From positions 5,959,223 through 6,023,222 of the forward strand of contig CM055741.1 of the NCBI GenBank assembly GCA_029465975.1: a stretch of 64,000 nucleotides of DNA. Direction: 5' to 3'. Positions within the stretch are counted from its first letter, which is position 1. The number at the start of each line of letters is the position of its first letter. Source of the DNA: Dallia pectoralis (taxonomy: Eukaryota; Chordata; Actinopteri; Esociformes; Umbridae). A program made the translations under genes and the position numbers. The notes under the pieces are model-generated. The model searched no databases. It saw only the letters and a program-made list of their open reading frames with translations, and had not been told where the DNA came from. Positions 48,666-59,206 of the stretch are shown one piece after another.

Positions 48666-49149
48666 ATAGACAGAGTCAGGAGGTTGAGAAACAGATGGAC
48701 AGGAGAGGAAACTTGCAAATGAAGCAAATCTACTTTTCTTTCTTTTCTTTAAGTTTTCTGGTCTAACCTCTCCCTCCATTCCACTCCCTCTCTCCCCTTT
48801 TCTTACTCCCTCCTTTACTCTACCCATCCACTTTTGTCAGAAAGTAAATTAAAAAATATTTGGCTGAACTGGGAAGAGAGAAAACGTCAGACTCTGGCAT
48901 TGCTATCTGTAAACCGTGCTACAGCAGCACTTCTGGAGATTCACATTGAAAGGCTGGTGTATAGACAAACACACAAACATTTCTGAGACGATTTGCTTGG
49001 AAAAATGGCACCCTGATTCCTCAGGAGTCAGCCTGTTAGACAGCCAGGGAAATAAGTTCTGCAAAGTGTAACTCCCAACACAACAAAGGATACAAACGAT
49101 TAATTAACTACAGGGGGGCAAAGATCTGATTGTGTTTTGAATATAGAAG

Positions 49150-49915
49150 CTGTCTCTCTCATATTCACAGAGTCCCAGTAGCAGACTCATCAGAGGCAGC
49201 AGTGTGTTTCATATTCACAGTGTCCCAGTAGCAGACTCATCAGAGGCAGCAGTGTGTTTCATATTCACAGTCCCAGTACCAGACTCACCAGAGGCAGCAG
49301 TGTGTTTCATATTCACAGAGCCCCAGTAGCAGACTCATCAGAGGCAGCAGTGTGTTTCATATTCACAGAGCCCCAGTAGCAGACTCGTCAGAGGCAGCAG
49401 TGTGTTTCATATTCACAGAGCCCCAGTAGCAGACTCATCAGAGGCAGCAGTGTGTTTCATATTCACAGAGCCCCAATAGCAGACTCGTCAGAGGCAGCAG
49501 TGTGTTTCATATTCACAGTCCCAGTAGCAGACTCATCAGAGGCAGCAGTGTGTTTCATATTCACAGAGCCCCAGTAGCAGACTCATCAGAGGCAGCAGTG
49601 TGTTTCATATTCACAGAGCCCCAGTAGCAGACTCATCAGAGGCAGCAGTGTGTTTCATATTCACAGAGCCCCAATAGCAGACTCGTCAGAGGCAGCAGTG
49701 TGTTTCATATTCACAGTCCCAGTACCAGACTCACCAGAGGCAGCAGTGTGTTTCATATTCACAGTGTCCCAATAGCAGACTCATCAGAGGCAGCAGTGTG
49801 TTTCATATTCACAGCCCCAGTAGCAGACTCATCAGAGGCAGCAGTGTGTTTCATATTCACAGAGCCCCAATAGCAGACTCGTCAGAGGCAGCAGTGTGTT
49901 TCATATTCACAGAGC
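49150..49915. repeat. 50-bp minisatellite, about 15 copies
   Basis: Units contain CATATTCACAGAGCCCCAGT, AGCAGACTCATCAGAGGCAG and CAGTGTGTTT. Variants are GAGCCCC/GTGTCCC/GTCCC and CATCAG/CGTCAG, the latter at a CpG. Confidence 0.95.
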
Positions 49916-50029
49916 CATGCACCCCAAACCAATGGGCCATCATTTATTCATACCAACAACACACTTTATAGCTCAGCCTGGTCAAAAAACATGGTCACAT
50001 TGAGGTGGGAGAAGTGGCCCAGTTTCTGT

Positions 50030-50470
50030 GTGGTGAACCGGTGTAGGTGTGGTGAACCAGTGTCTGTGTGGTGAAGTGGTGTCTGTTTGGTGAACCGGTG
50101 TCTGTGTGGTGAACCAGTGTCTGTGTGGTGAAGTGGTGTCTGTTTGGTGAACCGGTGTCTGTGTGGTGAACCGGTGTCTGTGTGGTGAACCGGTGTCTGT
50201 TTGGTGAACTGGTGTCTGTGTGGTGAACTGGTGTCTGTGTGGTGAACCGGTGTCTGTGTGGTGAACCGGTGTCTGTGTGGTGAAGTGGTGTCTGTGTGGT
50301 GAACCGGTGTCTGTGTGGTGAACCGGTGTCTGTGTGGTGAAGTGGTGTCTGTGTGGTTAACTGGTGTCCGTGTGGTGAACCGGTGTCTGTGTGGTGAACC
50401 GGTGTCTGTGTGGTGAAGTGGTGTCTGTGTGGTTAACTGGTGTCCGTGTGGTGTGACCCAGTATCTGCGT
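50030..50470. repeat. 19-bp minisatellite (GGTGTCTGTGTGGTGAACC)
   Basis: About 22 units. A GTGAAGTG variant recurs at intervals of several units, hinting at a higher-order repeat. Confidence 0.93.
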
Positions 50471-51649
50471 GGTGTCTGTGTGGTGTTTCATCTTTTTTTT
50501 GTGCACACCACCTGCATGTCTGTAATACAGTCTACTCAGCCGAGACAGTACACAGGGAAGTAACTAACATCAGGGGAACCAGTTGAACTCTCCACAATTG
50601 TATTTTCAACCGACGTTTACGGCAGACAAGCTGTGTGGGAGAAAACAAACGACTTAAAGCGCTCTGCGTTCTAATACACACGGCCAGACAAGCTTTAAAC
50701 CCTCGCGGGAGTTGGGATGTCGTTTTGACATGAGCTGTATCTCTGTCAGCCACAACCAGAAATCAGGACCACAGTTGTTTCTGCCTGACGGGGAGTTTTG
50801 TTGTCCACATGGGCTGGCCTGCGAAGATTGTGCCTTAAAGAAGCCGCTAGAGAGGGGGAAACATCGCCGCACTGAGTGACCAGGTCGATGTACGTCTCCT
50901 CATATTTCATGTGACACACGTCTCTTCCTGTGCCGTTGTTTGTTCTCATGTTATTAATCTATCACAGGTTCACTGGCTCCGAGGCTTAAGAGGACTGTGG
51001 AGATCTTTAAATAGACCACCAACGATACCAATCGGCTTGTGTGTGTGTGTCGCGTTCTTTGTCGCTGCAATCGATTGTGGGATTAACGTCTATGACTCTT
51101 TTTCCCATTTTTGGGGGGTTTTCGGGAGGGAGTAAATCCAGGGTACACATTCAGGAGAAATGATTCCCGCTCAAAAGTCTATCTGAGTCGATGCCATGGA
51201 GGTAGTGTGTTTCGCCGGAATTGACTAGTTCTGCTACTATCTAAAACGTGAGCTTTCGGCATCTCCTTTTCATCGATCACACAAACACACGATTGTTTGC
51301 TCCTTAAAAAGTGCTAATCCCAAGTCTAACCTCAGCCGTAAGATTAAACTTAACATCAACATAGCATAACCCTGAATAACCTAACATATATGAATAAACT
51401 TAACCTTGCCCAAAAGCCTAAACTCAAACCGGCAATGCCCAACCTTTACCCAAATGTAAGTGCTGCCCTACACCTAATACATCCAAAACATTGTCTATTT
51501 CAAAGTCTCCATTAGAAAAACATTTCTGATTTATCCAGTTTGGGGACTTTATTTACCATTTTAGTCAGTTAAGTCAGAAACACATACAGCTGGCTATGTG
51601 CTTTCACTGTTCTGCTGAGTCTTCATCCCTCGCTCTTCTTCTGTCTTCT

Positions 51650-51875
51650 ACCATGTCATTACAATCCTCTCCACACTCGATCCACACAATCTTTACAATC
51701 CTCTCCACACTCGATCCACACAATCTTTACAATCCTCTCCACACTCGATCCACACAATCTTTACAATCCTCTCCACACTCTATCCACACAATCTTTACAA
51801 TCCTCCAGACTCTCTCTACACAATCTTTACAATCCTCCAGACTCTCTCCACACAATCTTTACAATCATCTTAAAA
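51650..51875. repeat. 34-bp minisatellite, about 6-7 copies
   Basis: The unit TTACAATCCTCTCCACACTC plus GATCCACACAATCT. The last copies are shortened (CCTCCAGACTCTC). Confidence 0.92.
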
Positions 51876-53297
51876 CTCTATCTGCAATTCTCTCTTCCAT
51901 GTTACATAACCTCATCTATGGGCTCAATTTGTTTCTGCGCTTCCCTGAACAGAACAAAAATTACTTATGACAGCAGAAAGAGGAAAACCAGAAGAATCTG
52001 CAGTCTATCAACTGCACTAACGACTATTAACTTAATTATTTTCTCTTGTCGCTCCAGTCCTTCCTCTACATTTTTTCCCCATTCGCCATCCATCTCTTTT
52101 TTAACCAAACGGAACTTACATTAAAAGTTCTGTCATAACATGAAAGGAGAGTCACGGAAACAAATGACCTGAATGATACTAAACGTGTGTGAGTGTGTGT
52201 TTACGTATGCGTGTGAACATGTGTGTGACCCGGCTGTCATTGAAAACCTCCAACCTTCTATGTACCCATATCTCTGTTTCTATGTCACCATACCTCCGTT
52301 TCTATGTAGACTGAGAACTACCTTGGGACACTGACTCAACACACTAAGGTACTCCATAACTCGCTGTCTTTTACCGAAGACTAACTTCAGTCTGACATCT
52401 GTGGTACTTGGATTTGTTTTATGTCCGATGTTTGAATACATTCTCTCTCTCTGACACACTCAAACAGACACATTTTAGTTTTTGGACTTTGACGGGCACT
52501 GCTGTTTTGGCTCGTCACAACAGAGCCGTATACACTGAATTGAACTGACGGAAGCGGGGGAGGCAGGGGAGGGAGGGGGTAAAAGCGAGGGAGGCGGAAA
52601 GGGAATAGGAGTAGATTGTGGCTGATTTACGTGGAGATGGAGGGAGTAGTGACATACTGAGGGGAATAAAAGAGGGATGGAAGGATGGAGATGTGGAGAA
52701 TAAATGACCGTTACAGTCAGGTGGCTAGTCTGAGAAAAAACAGTGTGAGACTGAAACACACTCACATTGGGGGGGACCAATACACACACATCTACACAGG
52801 GAAATGACAGCTGAGTGGCTCTCCAAAACAGAAACTATTCTATAGGAATAGCACCCACAGCCTAGCCTGTATTGTTCTCCCAAACACCAGAAGGGCATAA
52901 TCAGTCCTCATATTCTATTCAGATGCTATTATTACTGTGTAGGCGGCCGTAGCCGTATAAATTGATGTTTGAGAGGATTATATAAAGGAGCCTGATTCGG
53001 TTTCAGGTAGGCTAATTGCTGGACCTCCTTCCCGTCTCCCTCCACACTGTGTCAGCCTAAATAGGATCTTAGACTTTCCTCATTTCTTCCATATTCTTGG
53101 TACACTGTCTACACGACACGAGTCTTGCTTGCCAAATTATTAAACCAGTGGCAAAATCGGCGAATGTAGCTTTATCCATCCTTTACACAAATACCATAAA
53201 CCCTATACGAGCCCTTGTGCATTTTGGTGAAGTATTGTTTATATATCTATGCACCTATCAAGTTTAACTGAAAATGTGATTTTAATGTATTTGTTAC

Positions 53298-53528
53298 CTG
53301 GCAGTTGGTGGGTTTGGTCGAACTACAGTGGGGAGTTTTCGCGGGCTCTTGAACCGACCGAGTCGCGCGGGCCGCACTGAAGGAGAGCACGCGCACCTGT
53401 GGGCTAATTAATGGGACTGGTGACGCGCGTGCCGGGCTCGAGGAGTGTCTAACCGCGGGACTCTTAGGTGAACCGGTAGACGAGACGAGTAACAGCTCTG
53501 TATCCACTCCCAGAGAGGAAAACTCCAT
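53298..53528 (-). CDS. Probable first coding exon of an unrecognised gene (77 codons)
   Basis: On the minus strand ATG at 53528 opens MEFSSLGVDTELLLVSSTGS, continues serine/proline/alanine-rich (SPARASPVPLISP, VRVLSFSAARATRSVQEPAK), and ends ...TNCQ at a CAG|GTAACA donor (53297), phase 0. The surrounding 53.3-54.0 kb is CpG-rich, as expected for a promoter and first exon. A five-codon upstream ORF (53531-53548) ends two bases before the start codon. I do not recognise the protein. Low complexity makes a chance open frame possible, but the CpG context and donor favour a real exon. Confidence 0.55.
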
Positions 53529-54000
53529 CTTCAAATCCCGTAACACATCCCGCAACGTGCCGATTCACTCATTACAAGACCGGGGGAAAAATGACATTTA
53601 GATTTTTTTTAACAGCAAATATGGAGTCAATAGAAACGCAGGCGGACTTCCTAAACCTGCTAGTAATGTTCAGGCATATTTTCCACAAATAAAGTCCCGT
53701 TTGTCTGTAGTCCCCTCCGCGGCTTTTCCGTACCGTGACAGATGAAATATTCGTTCGGTCACCGCCCTTGTCTTGGTATGGACTTAAAGCGCCTCTGGCT
53801 CGTCCGTTAAGCCAGCAGTGTGTGTGACCAAAAGTGCGATGTGCGTTTCCTTTCCGACCCTCTTATTCCTGATTCACAGACGTACGAGCTCTGGCTTGCC
53901 TCATCATCCGCGTGCTCGCGCGGGTTTAGAAAAGCAGAAACCACAGGGAACAGGTTGCGCTGAGACTGGGACGCGGATTGAGAATGGTCGAATGTGTGTG
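53529..54000 (-). promoter_or_regulatory. CpG-rich 5' UTR/promoter of the unrecognised minus-strand gene
   Basis: CpG-containing sequence (CCCTCCGCGGCTTTTCCGTA near 53713, CCGCGTGCTCGCGCGGG near 53909) directly upstream of the putative first exon. No TATA box is obvious. Confidence 0.5.
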
Positions 54001-54429
54001 TGTGCGTGTGTGCCTGTGTGCGTGTGCGTGTGTGCCTGTGTGCGTGTGTGTGTGTTTGTGTGACTCATCAAATATGAATACATCTGATACATTTTACTTT
54101 ACATTTTGGGGTTACAATTCAAATTCGGTCTAGGTTAAATTCAGACATTCATTTTAAATTCATTAAGTAAGGGATATGGTTAGGGCATGAGTAAGGATTA
54201 GAATTTGTAGAAGTATAACATTATTTGAAAGCCAATCAATTTACCGTTTATATATCTAAGTTAACACGTGTGTGTTATGTTCGGAGAGCGGCAGTTGCCT
54301 ATATTGTAGTGGAGGGATGTAAAAACAAGACTTTTAGGAAGATAAATATATAAATTAGCAGTAAATCCACTATGATCCATGTGAATGTAAGGTCACAAAT
54401 CTGCGTCTTCATCACTCGTTGTAGTACAC

Positions 54430-54475
54430 TCGTCGAGACCAGGGCCCAATGGGTGTCATTTGGGACAGAGACAAT
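54430..54475. mobile_element. Fragment of salmonid/pike-type dispersed repeat (1)
   Basis: GACCAGGGCCCAATGGGTGT followed by CATTTGGGACAGAG. This is like the GACCAGGGCCCATAGGG and TGCCATTTGGGAC motifs I remember as very common in salmonid DNA. Confidence 0.45.
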
Positions 54476-55437
54476 AGCCTAACACCCTATCCCGTGGAGC
54501 CAATCCTCATCAGCTCCCTGTCTCGAATAGCTAATACACTTGATCAATTATCCCCCGGAAACTGTCCGGCTTACTTGGATCGCGATCCGAACGGCGGCCC
54601 TCTCTTTGTTCTGTGGCCGATGGGCTGCCTGCAGGCCATGATGTGCACTGGTGCAGGAAGACGGCCTTGATCTCGGCGCGGTTGTGATCACAGAGATTAA
54701 AAAAGTGTTATGAACTGTTTCTTTTTTATTAAGTCACTTTCATAAGTTGACCGCAGCTCGCTTGATGGGCCTGATGGCATACCCAGGGTGAATTAAGGGA
54801 CAGCGAGAGGGCACAGTGTGTGTGTGTGTGTGCGTGTGTGCGTGCGTGCGTGTGTGAAGGTCCGTGTTTCCTTTGCTTGTGGCCCGCCAAACTAATTTAC
54901 AGAGTGGAGGTTTCATTGCTCCCCTGCTGGCAGCGTGTGGATCGGCAGAGTGCGTTGTGTGTTTGTTTCGGGTCAACAAGGCGCTGAGTCAGACGCTCAC
55001 CGTCATTGGCCCTGTCCACAATCACTCAACCTTTGAGGTCCCCCTTGAATTAGACAATGACTGACACACACACACACACAGACTCATACACATCCATATC
55101 CACAGGCACATACACATCCATATACACACACACCCACACACGTATACACACACACACACACACACACACACGTATGAACATACACACACGCACATACACA
55201 CACATATACACACATACACACACATATACACACACGCACACACACACACACACCTCTAGCTGTTTTTCCAGACCACCCGGTTAATGTAAGTGGTCTTTGC
55301 GCCACAGTATAGGGCCCATTACATGTAGGGCCAGGACACAGAAGTCAAACTAGGGATTTAAGACTGTCATCACGAGCCACCGATCCTAATTCATCCTTAC
55401 TCTATCTCTGCGAGCCTGTTGAACAGGAATCCCACGA

Positions 55438-55500
55438 TTACGGTCAAAAGTAGCGCCGCTTTTGTAGGGAATAAATAGGACGCCATTTAGAATGCATTTC
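55438..55500. mobile_element. Fragment of salmonid/pike-type dispersed repeat (2)
   Basis: ACGGTCAAAAGTAGCGCCGC, TTTTGTAGGGAATAAATAGG and ACGCCATTTAGAATGCATTT align by eye with the same remembered repeat. It is degenerate. Confidence 0.5.
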
Positions 55501-55824
55501 GTGACTGTGACTCACCAGTCGCTTTGTGTCGCTCCCTCTCTTTAGAGGCAACGAGAAAAAAGGGCTTGAACAAAGGAGGTGTCGCGGACCCGCGTTTCTT
55601 CATGCACCTGTTACTTCACCTTGAACTCCGATATAACTAATGCACAGGAACAAGCGGAGGAGTAGGCAGGGATGAAAAGGGAGAACGGGCGTGTGTGTGC
55701 GGTAACAAAAAGAGAGAGGAAGAGCGGAGACGGTGAGAGTAATGGTGGAGGGTTTAGTTTACTGTGTTTTAATCAATACCGTCTGAGAGCAGTCCTGCAG
55801 TGAGCCAGTTCATTCATCAAACGT

Positions 55825-55885
55825 GCGTCCCAATTGGCAACCTATTCAATAGTGCACCGCTCGTGGTCCTCTGGGGATTAGGCAA
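55825..55885. mobile_element. Fragment of salmonid/pike-type dispersed repeat (3), inverted
   Basis: GCGTCCCAATTGGCAACCTA, TTCAATAGTGCACCGCTCGT, then GGTCCTCTGGGG. This is the opposite strand of the same repeat. Confidence 0.5.
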
Positions 55886-57106
55886 TTTCGGACAACGTCT
55901 ATTTCGGATGCTCAATAATTTGTGACACACTTTCGCCCTCTAGTGGTCAGTGAAAAAAACCGTCAATCATTGTGCCAAGATAACAGAGGCCTGTAGCAGT
56001 CCAGATTAGATGTGTTTGGATTTGCCTCCACGTCGGATATTAAAAAATAAAATGACGTTTAGCTATTATTGTCAATCCTGTAATCAAATCTGATTACCTG
56101 TTATGCATACACCAGATATTCCAACCACTTTTCCAAAAGTGACTTTAAATACAAATTTAAAACCCTTCCATAAAGTGGCTAGTCGGCTTTTCAAAAACCT
56201 TTAGTCCGTGCAAAATCAGTAGAACTGTCCAACGAACTTTGCTGAAACAGTTGTCTCCGGGCGACACACACTCCATGGTGCTGACCGGCCGGGGCGGGTT
56301 AGACGTGAGTTACAAGCTCACTAAATCAGTTTCAAATCTGTCTGACTCTCCACTCTGGCTCTCTTCCTCCCAGTCATCTGAACACAGTCTGGAGGGTCCT
56401 TGTGTGTGTGGAGAGAGGTGCCTTAAGGGCCTGGGCGGTGATTAGACAGGAACAGACCAAGGGTTTTCAGTCAGTGTGTGTGTGTAAGTGTGTGTGGTGG
56501 GGAAGCGCTTTAAGGACTGAGTTAGCGATTCCCAGAGCCAAATGGCTAATTAAGATTGTTCAATGCTTTTGGGTCTGGCTTTGTTTGCAAGTGGGTTTTG
56601 GGCCAAACAATCGTTAGTCATTATCAGAACATGGATTTGTAATGCAACTAAACTGTTTGGGAACTTTTACTTTGGAAAACCACCAGTCAAGTTCCTCAAG
56701 TCCCATTCGGTGGGGCAGTTGGCTAAAAGAGGTAAGAGGATATTTTTTGCGTACTGGTACAAACAAAGAGGTAGAGTAAAACAATATCAGCACAAATTGA
56801 CACGTCTGATGACTTTACAAAACCTTTACTTTTTAAACCTTACAGAGCATACTGCAAGCAGGCGAATAAGACATTTAAATAGAAAACATTATATTTGTTC
56901 TGGAGACTGCCTGAAGATTAAAGAGCAGACGAGCAGAACGTAAGACCATATGGCCTTCTTGACTTCGACTTGTCTCTCCCTCCTCTCTCTCTATCGGTCG
57001 GTCTCCCTCTCTCCCAGATGGTCAGGAGGCGGGTAGGCTGGCCACCCCACTCTCATTCTGGCACTGCCGCACTTTCTCAAAAGACCCCACTGCGACCCAT
57101 CCTTTG

Positions 57107-57434
57107 TTACCACGGCGGCGACATGGGCTGTGGGTTCTGGAGGTATGACATCACCACGGCCGAGATGGACAACCTGGTCAGAAGAGAATGGAAAATAAGT
57201 ATTCCAACAATTATTTGAGAAATTACAGAGCTAGGATCAGCTCACCAGCTTCCCATGTGAAACTATTTGAAATAGATCTAGGAACACATGGAAAAGTTAA
57301 TATTCCATCGTTTATCTTTAATAAAGACAAATCTAGGATTGTAGCAACTCTCATCAATAAAAATGTACATATATAATGGCCTAGGAAGCAATTGCTACTT
57401 CTCCCTGAGGGACAGGACCACACACCCACACCCA

Positions 57435-57473
<39 letters not shown>

Positions 57474-57803
57474 CCTCTCTCTCTGTCTCTGTGTTTGTTC
57501 TCACATGAAGCTGCTCATCATCTGTTTGGTGTCTTCCGAGCTTCGCGAGTTGGCGAAACTGATGAACGAGCAGTACACTGCGATCCACGCACACCACTTC
57601 AACTGAAACGAGGACAACAAAGGACGACAGGATTAATACTTACAAGATGTCTTAGTTGGCTCAGTCGAAACGCAATGTGTTACTATTTTTCTGACTAGTG
57701 TGCTGTCAAGCAGGAAGACAGGCGTGTTTAGGAAACATGAGGTCAAAGTTCGACATCAGCAATTGAAGAATGAGATAAACCATTTTACTAAAACACTGTA
57801 GCG

Positions 57804-57841
<38 letters not shown>

Positions 57842-58727
57842 GATGTCTCTTGCTTACGATCATCAAAAGCGGACCTACATACACACACTGAGGAAGGTGA
57901 ACATAAATTGAAATTATACATTGTTAAACTATCCATCCAAGTGTTGGATGCATTGTATTCATCAACTAAAGTGGATGTGGACTACAGGTCCTGATGGGAC
58001 CATCCATGCTCTCAGAGTGGACCATCACATCATAATGGTGGTTGATAAGCCCACACACTCACAGTACATTTAACAATTAATCAGTTAATCATCAGCAAAT
58101 TGGTGAACACCCATACACCGCTCAAACCTAAAGGGCTGAAGCGTTCCCCTTTAATCTTGTTAATAGGTGCGGCCACATCTCTCCCTGGGGAGGTCACCGG
58201 GACACACAAACAACCCTAAAGAGATTGACGGGGGAGGGGAATTGTCCTCTGTGTTTGTGGTGTAAATGGCTGTCTCCGGGTCACCTTGAGCATCAGCCCA
58301 CACATGCTAAAGATCATCCCGAGAAGATTCATGTAGTCTGGGGTAGGGTCTTCCAGGGTTGGGTTAGCCTCCGTGCTGGGGGGTTTGTATCTAGCAACAA
58401 AACACATCCAATGTGAATAATTAGCAAACCATGAATAGAGTTACTATATAACTTTGCTATAACAACGTTAGGTTTGTTACCTAAATAACATGCTTACGAC
58501 GTGAAACTTTATATAATCGTAACATTACTCAAAATGAACTAGCTAGCTAGTTAGCGAGTCTGTAATCGCATTAAAATAGTGCTGATGTGTGCTTAGCTGT
58601 TAACCAGTTAGCTTGCAAACCAGTAAACTGCTGACACACTCGAACAAAATCAACGACATTCATTCAATTTTACTCACCGGATAATTTTGTTTACCCTCTG
58701 TGGGCCTGTCATGTTGTTTGCGGACAT
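57107..58727 (-). CDS. wdr83os: wdr83os (Asterix, PAT complex subunit), complete, 4 exons
   Basis: Asterix is a small ER membrane protein that, with CCDC47, chaperones nascent multipass proteins at the translocon (PAT complex). Coding exons on the minus strand are 58678-58727, 58285-58390, 57505-57602 and 57107-57173. All introns are GT-AG with phases 2, 0 and 2. The total is 321 bp, or 106 residues, the same length as the human protein. It reads MSANNMTGPQRVNKIIRYKP, then DPTPDYMNLLGMIFSMCGLM (first hydrophobic segment), LKWCAWIAVYCSFISFANSR, SSEDTKQMMSSFM and LSISAVVMSYLQNPQPMSPPW. The family's hallmark DPTPDYMNLLGM and C-terminal PPW are intact. The start is the first ATG, where homology begins. 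The gene is divergent from wdr83, as in mammals. Confidence 0.97.
57435..57492. repeat. CA microsatellite in wdr83os last intron
   Basis: CACACCCACACCCACACA runs into a pure CA tract and then CTCTCTCTGTCT, just after the exon 3 donor on the minus strand. Confidence 0.9.
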
Positions 58728-59206
58728 AATGTCCACCTTGTTGAGATATTTTTATGAATGTATTTTGTCACGAAACGGCGTGGATTCAGTCGTAAATTTG
58801 CTCATGAATATCTGGGCGGGGCGTATCATTTCCGCCATCCAATGAACGCATTTCACAATAAAAGGAATACAAGGACCGAAGTCGACTTTTATTTTGATAC
58901 GTTGGCGTTTACCCAAAATCCAATTGGCGTTTTAGACAGGAAGTAAACTGCACATTGCGAGTTTTTTTTAAATTATGGCTTGTTGTTTTTTTGACTAACT
59001 TACCCATCTAAGGGCAGTCAATATTATTTTATAATGTATATTTTGTCAAACCGAAGCTACCAGGCGTATAGTATAGAAGGTAGTTAACCTGCATTCTCTG
59101 TGTTTGTAAAGACACTAGTTGCTGTTTCCACTCTAGTACGAATTACTAGTAGTTGCCCTAATAGACAACAGAAAAGTACACTCTTTCTGTAGGTAGATTT
59201 GTTGTA
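58728..59206. promoter_or_regulatory. Bidirectional wdr83os/wdr83 promoter
   Basis: 479 bp separate the two start codons, and transcription must run both ways from it. Visible elements are a GC box GGGCGGGGC (58814-58822), a CCAAT box (58839-58843) preceded by TCCGCCAT, and a palindromic CCAATTGG (58920-58927). There is no TATA box in a convincing position. This fits a housekeeping divergent pair. Confidence 0.75.

Larger units (their letters stand above)
46042..53297. other. Putative intron/intergenic tract with several arrays, no exon found
   Basis: Purine-rich DNA (46050-46900) contains repeated GGAGGACAGAAGGAGGTCAA motifs. CA/TG tracts lie at 47208-47280 and 47366-47402. A retroposon tail is at 47535-47612, four separate minisatellites follow (listed individually), and 51.9-53.3 kb is unremarkable. 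I found no further exon that would link the two flanking minus-strand exons. Confidence 0.5.
54001..57106. other. Intergenic, no gene recognised
   Basis: TG/CA microsatellites (53993-54061, 54817-54856, 55063-55253), dispersed-repeat fragments (listed separately) and AT-moderate DNA. Open frames at 54449-54670, 56239-56445 and 56563-56943 show no family I recognise. The wdr83os 3' UTR must start at 57106 and run left, but no clear polyadenylation signal was found. Confidence 0.55.
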
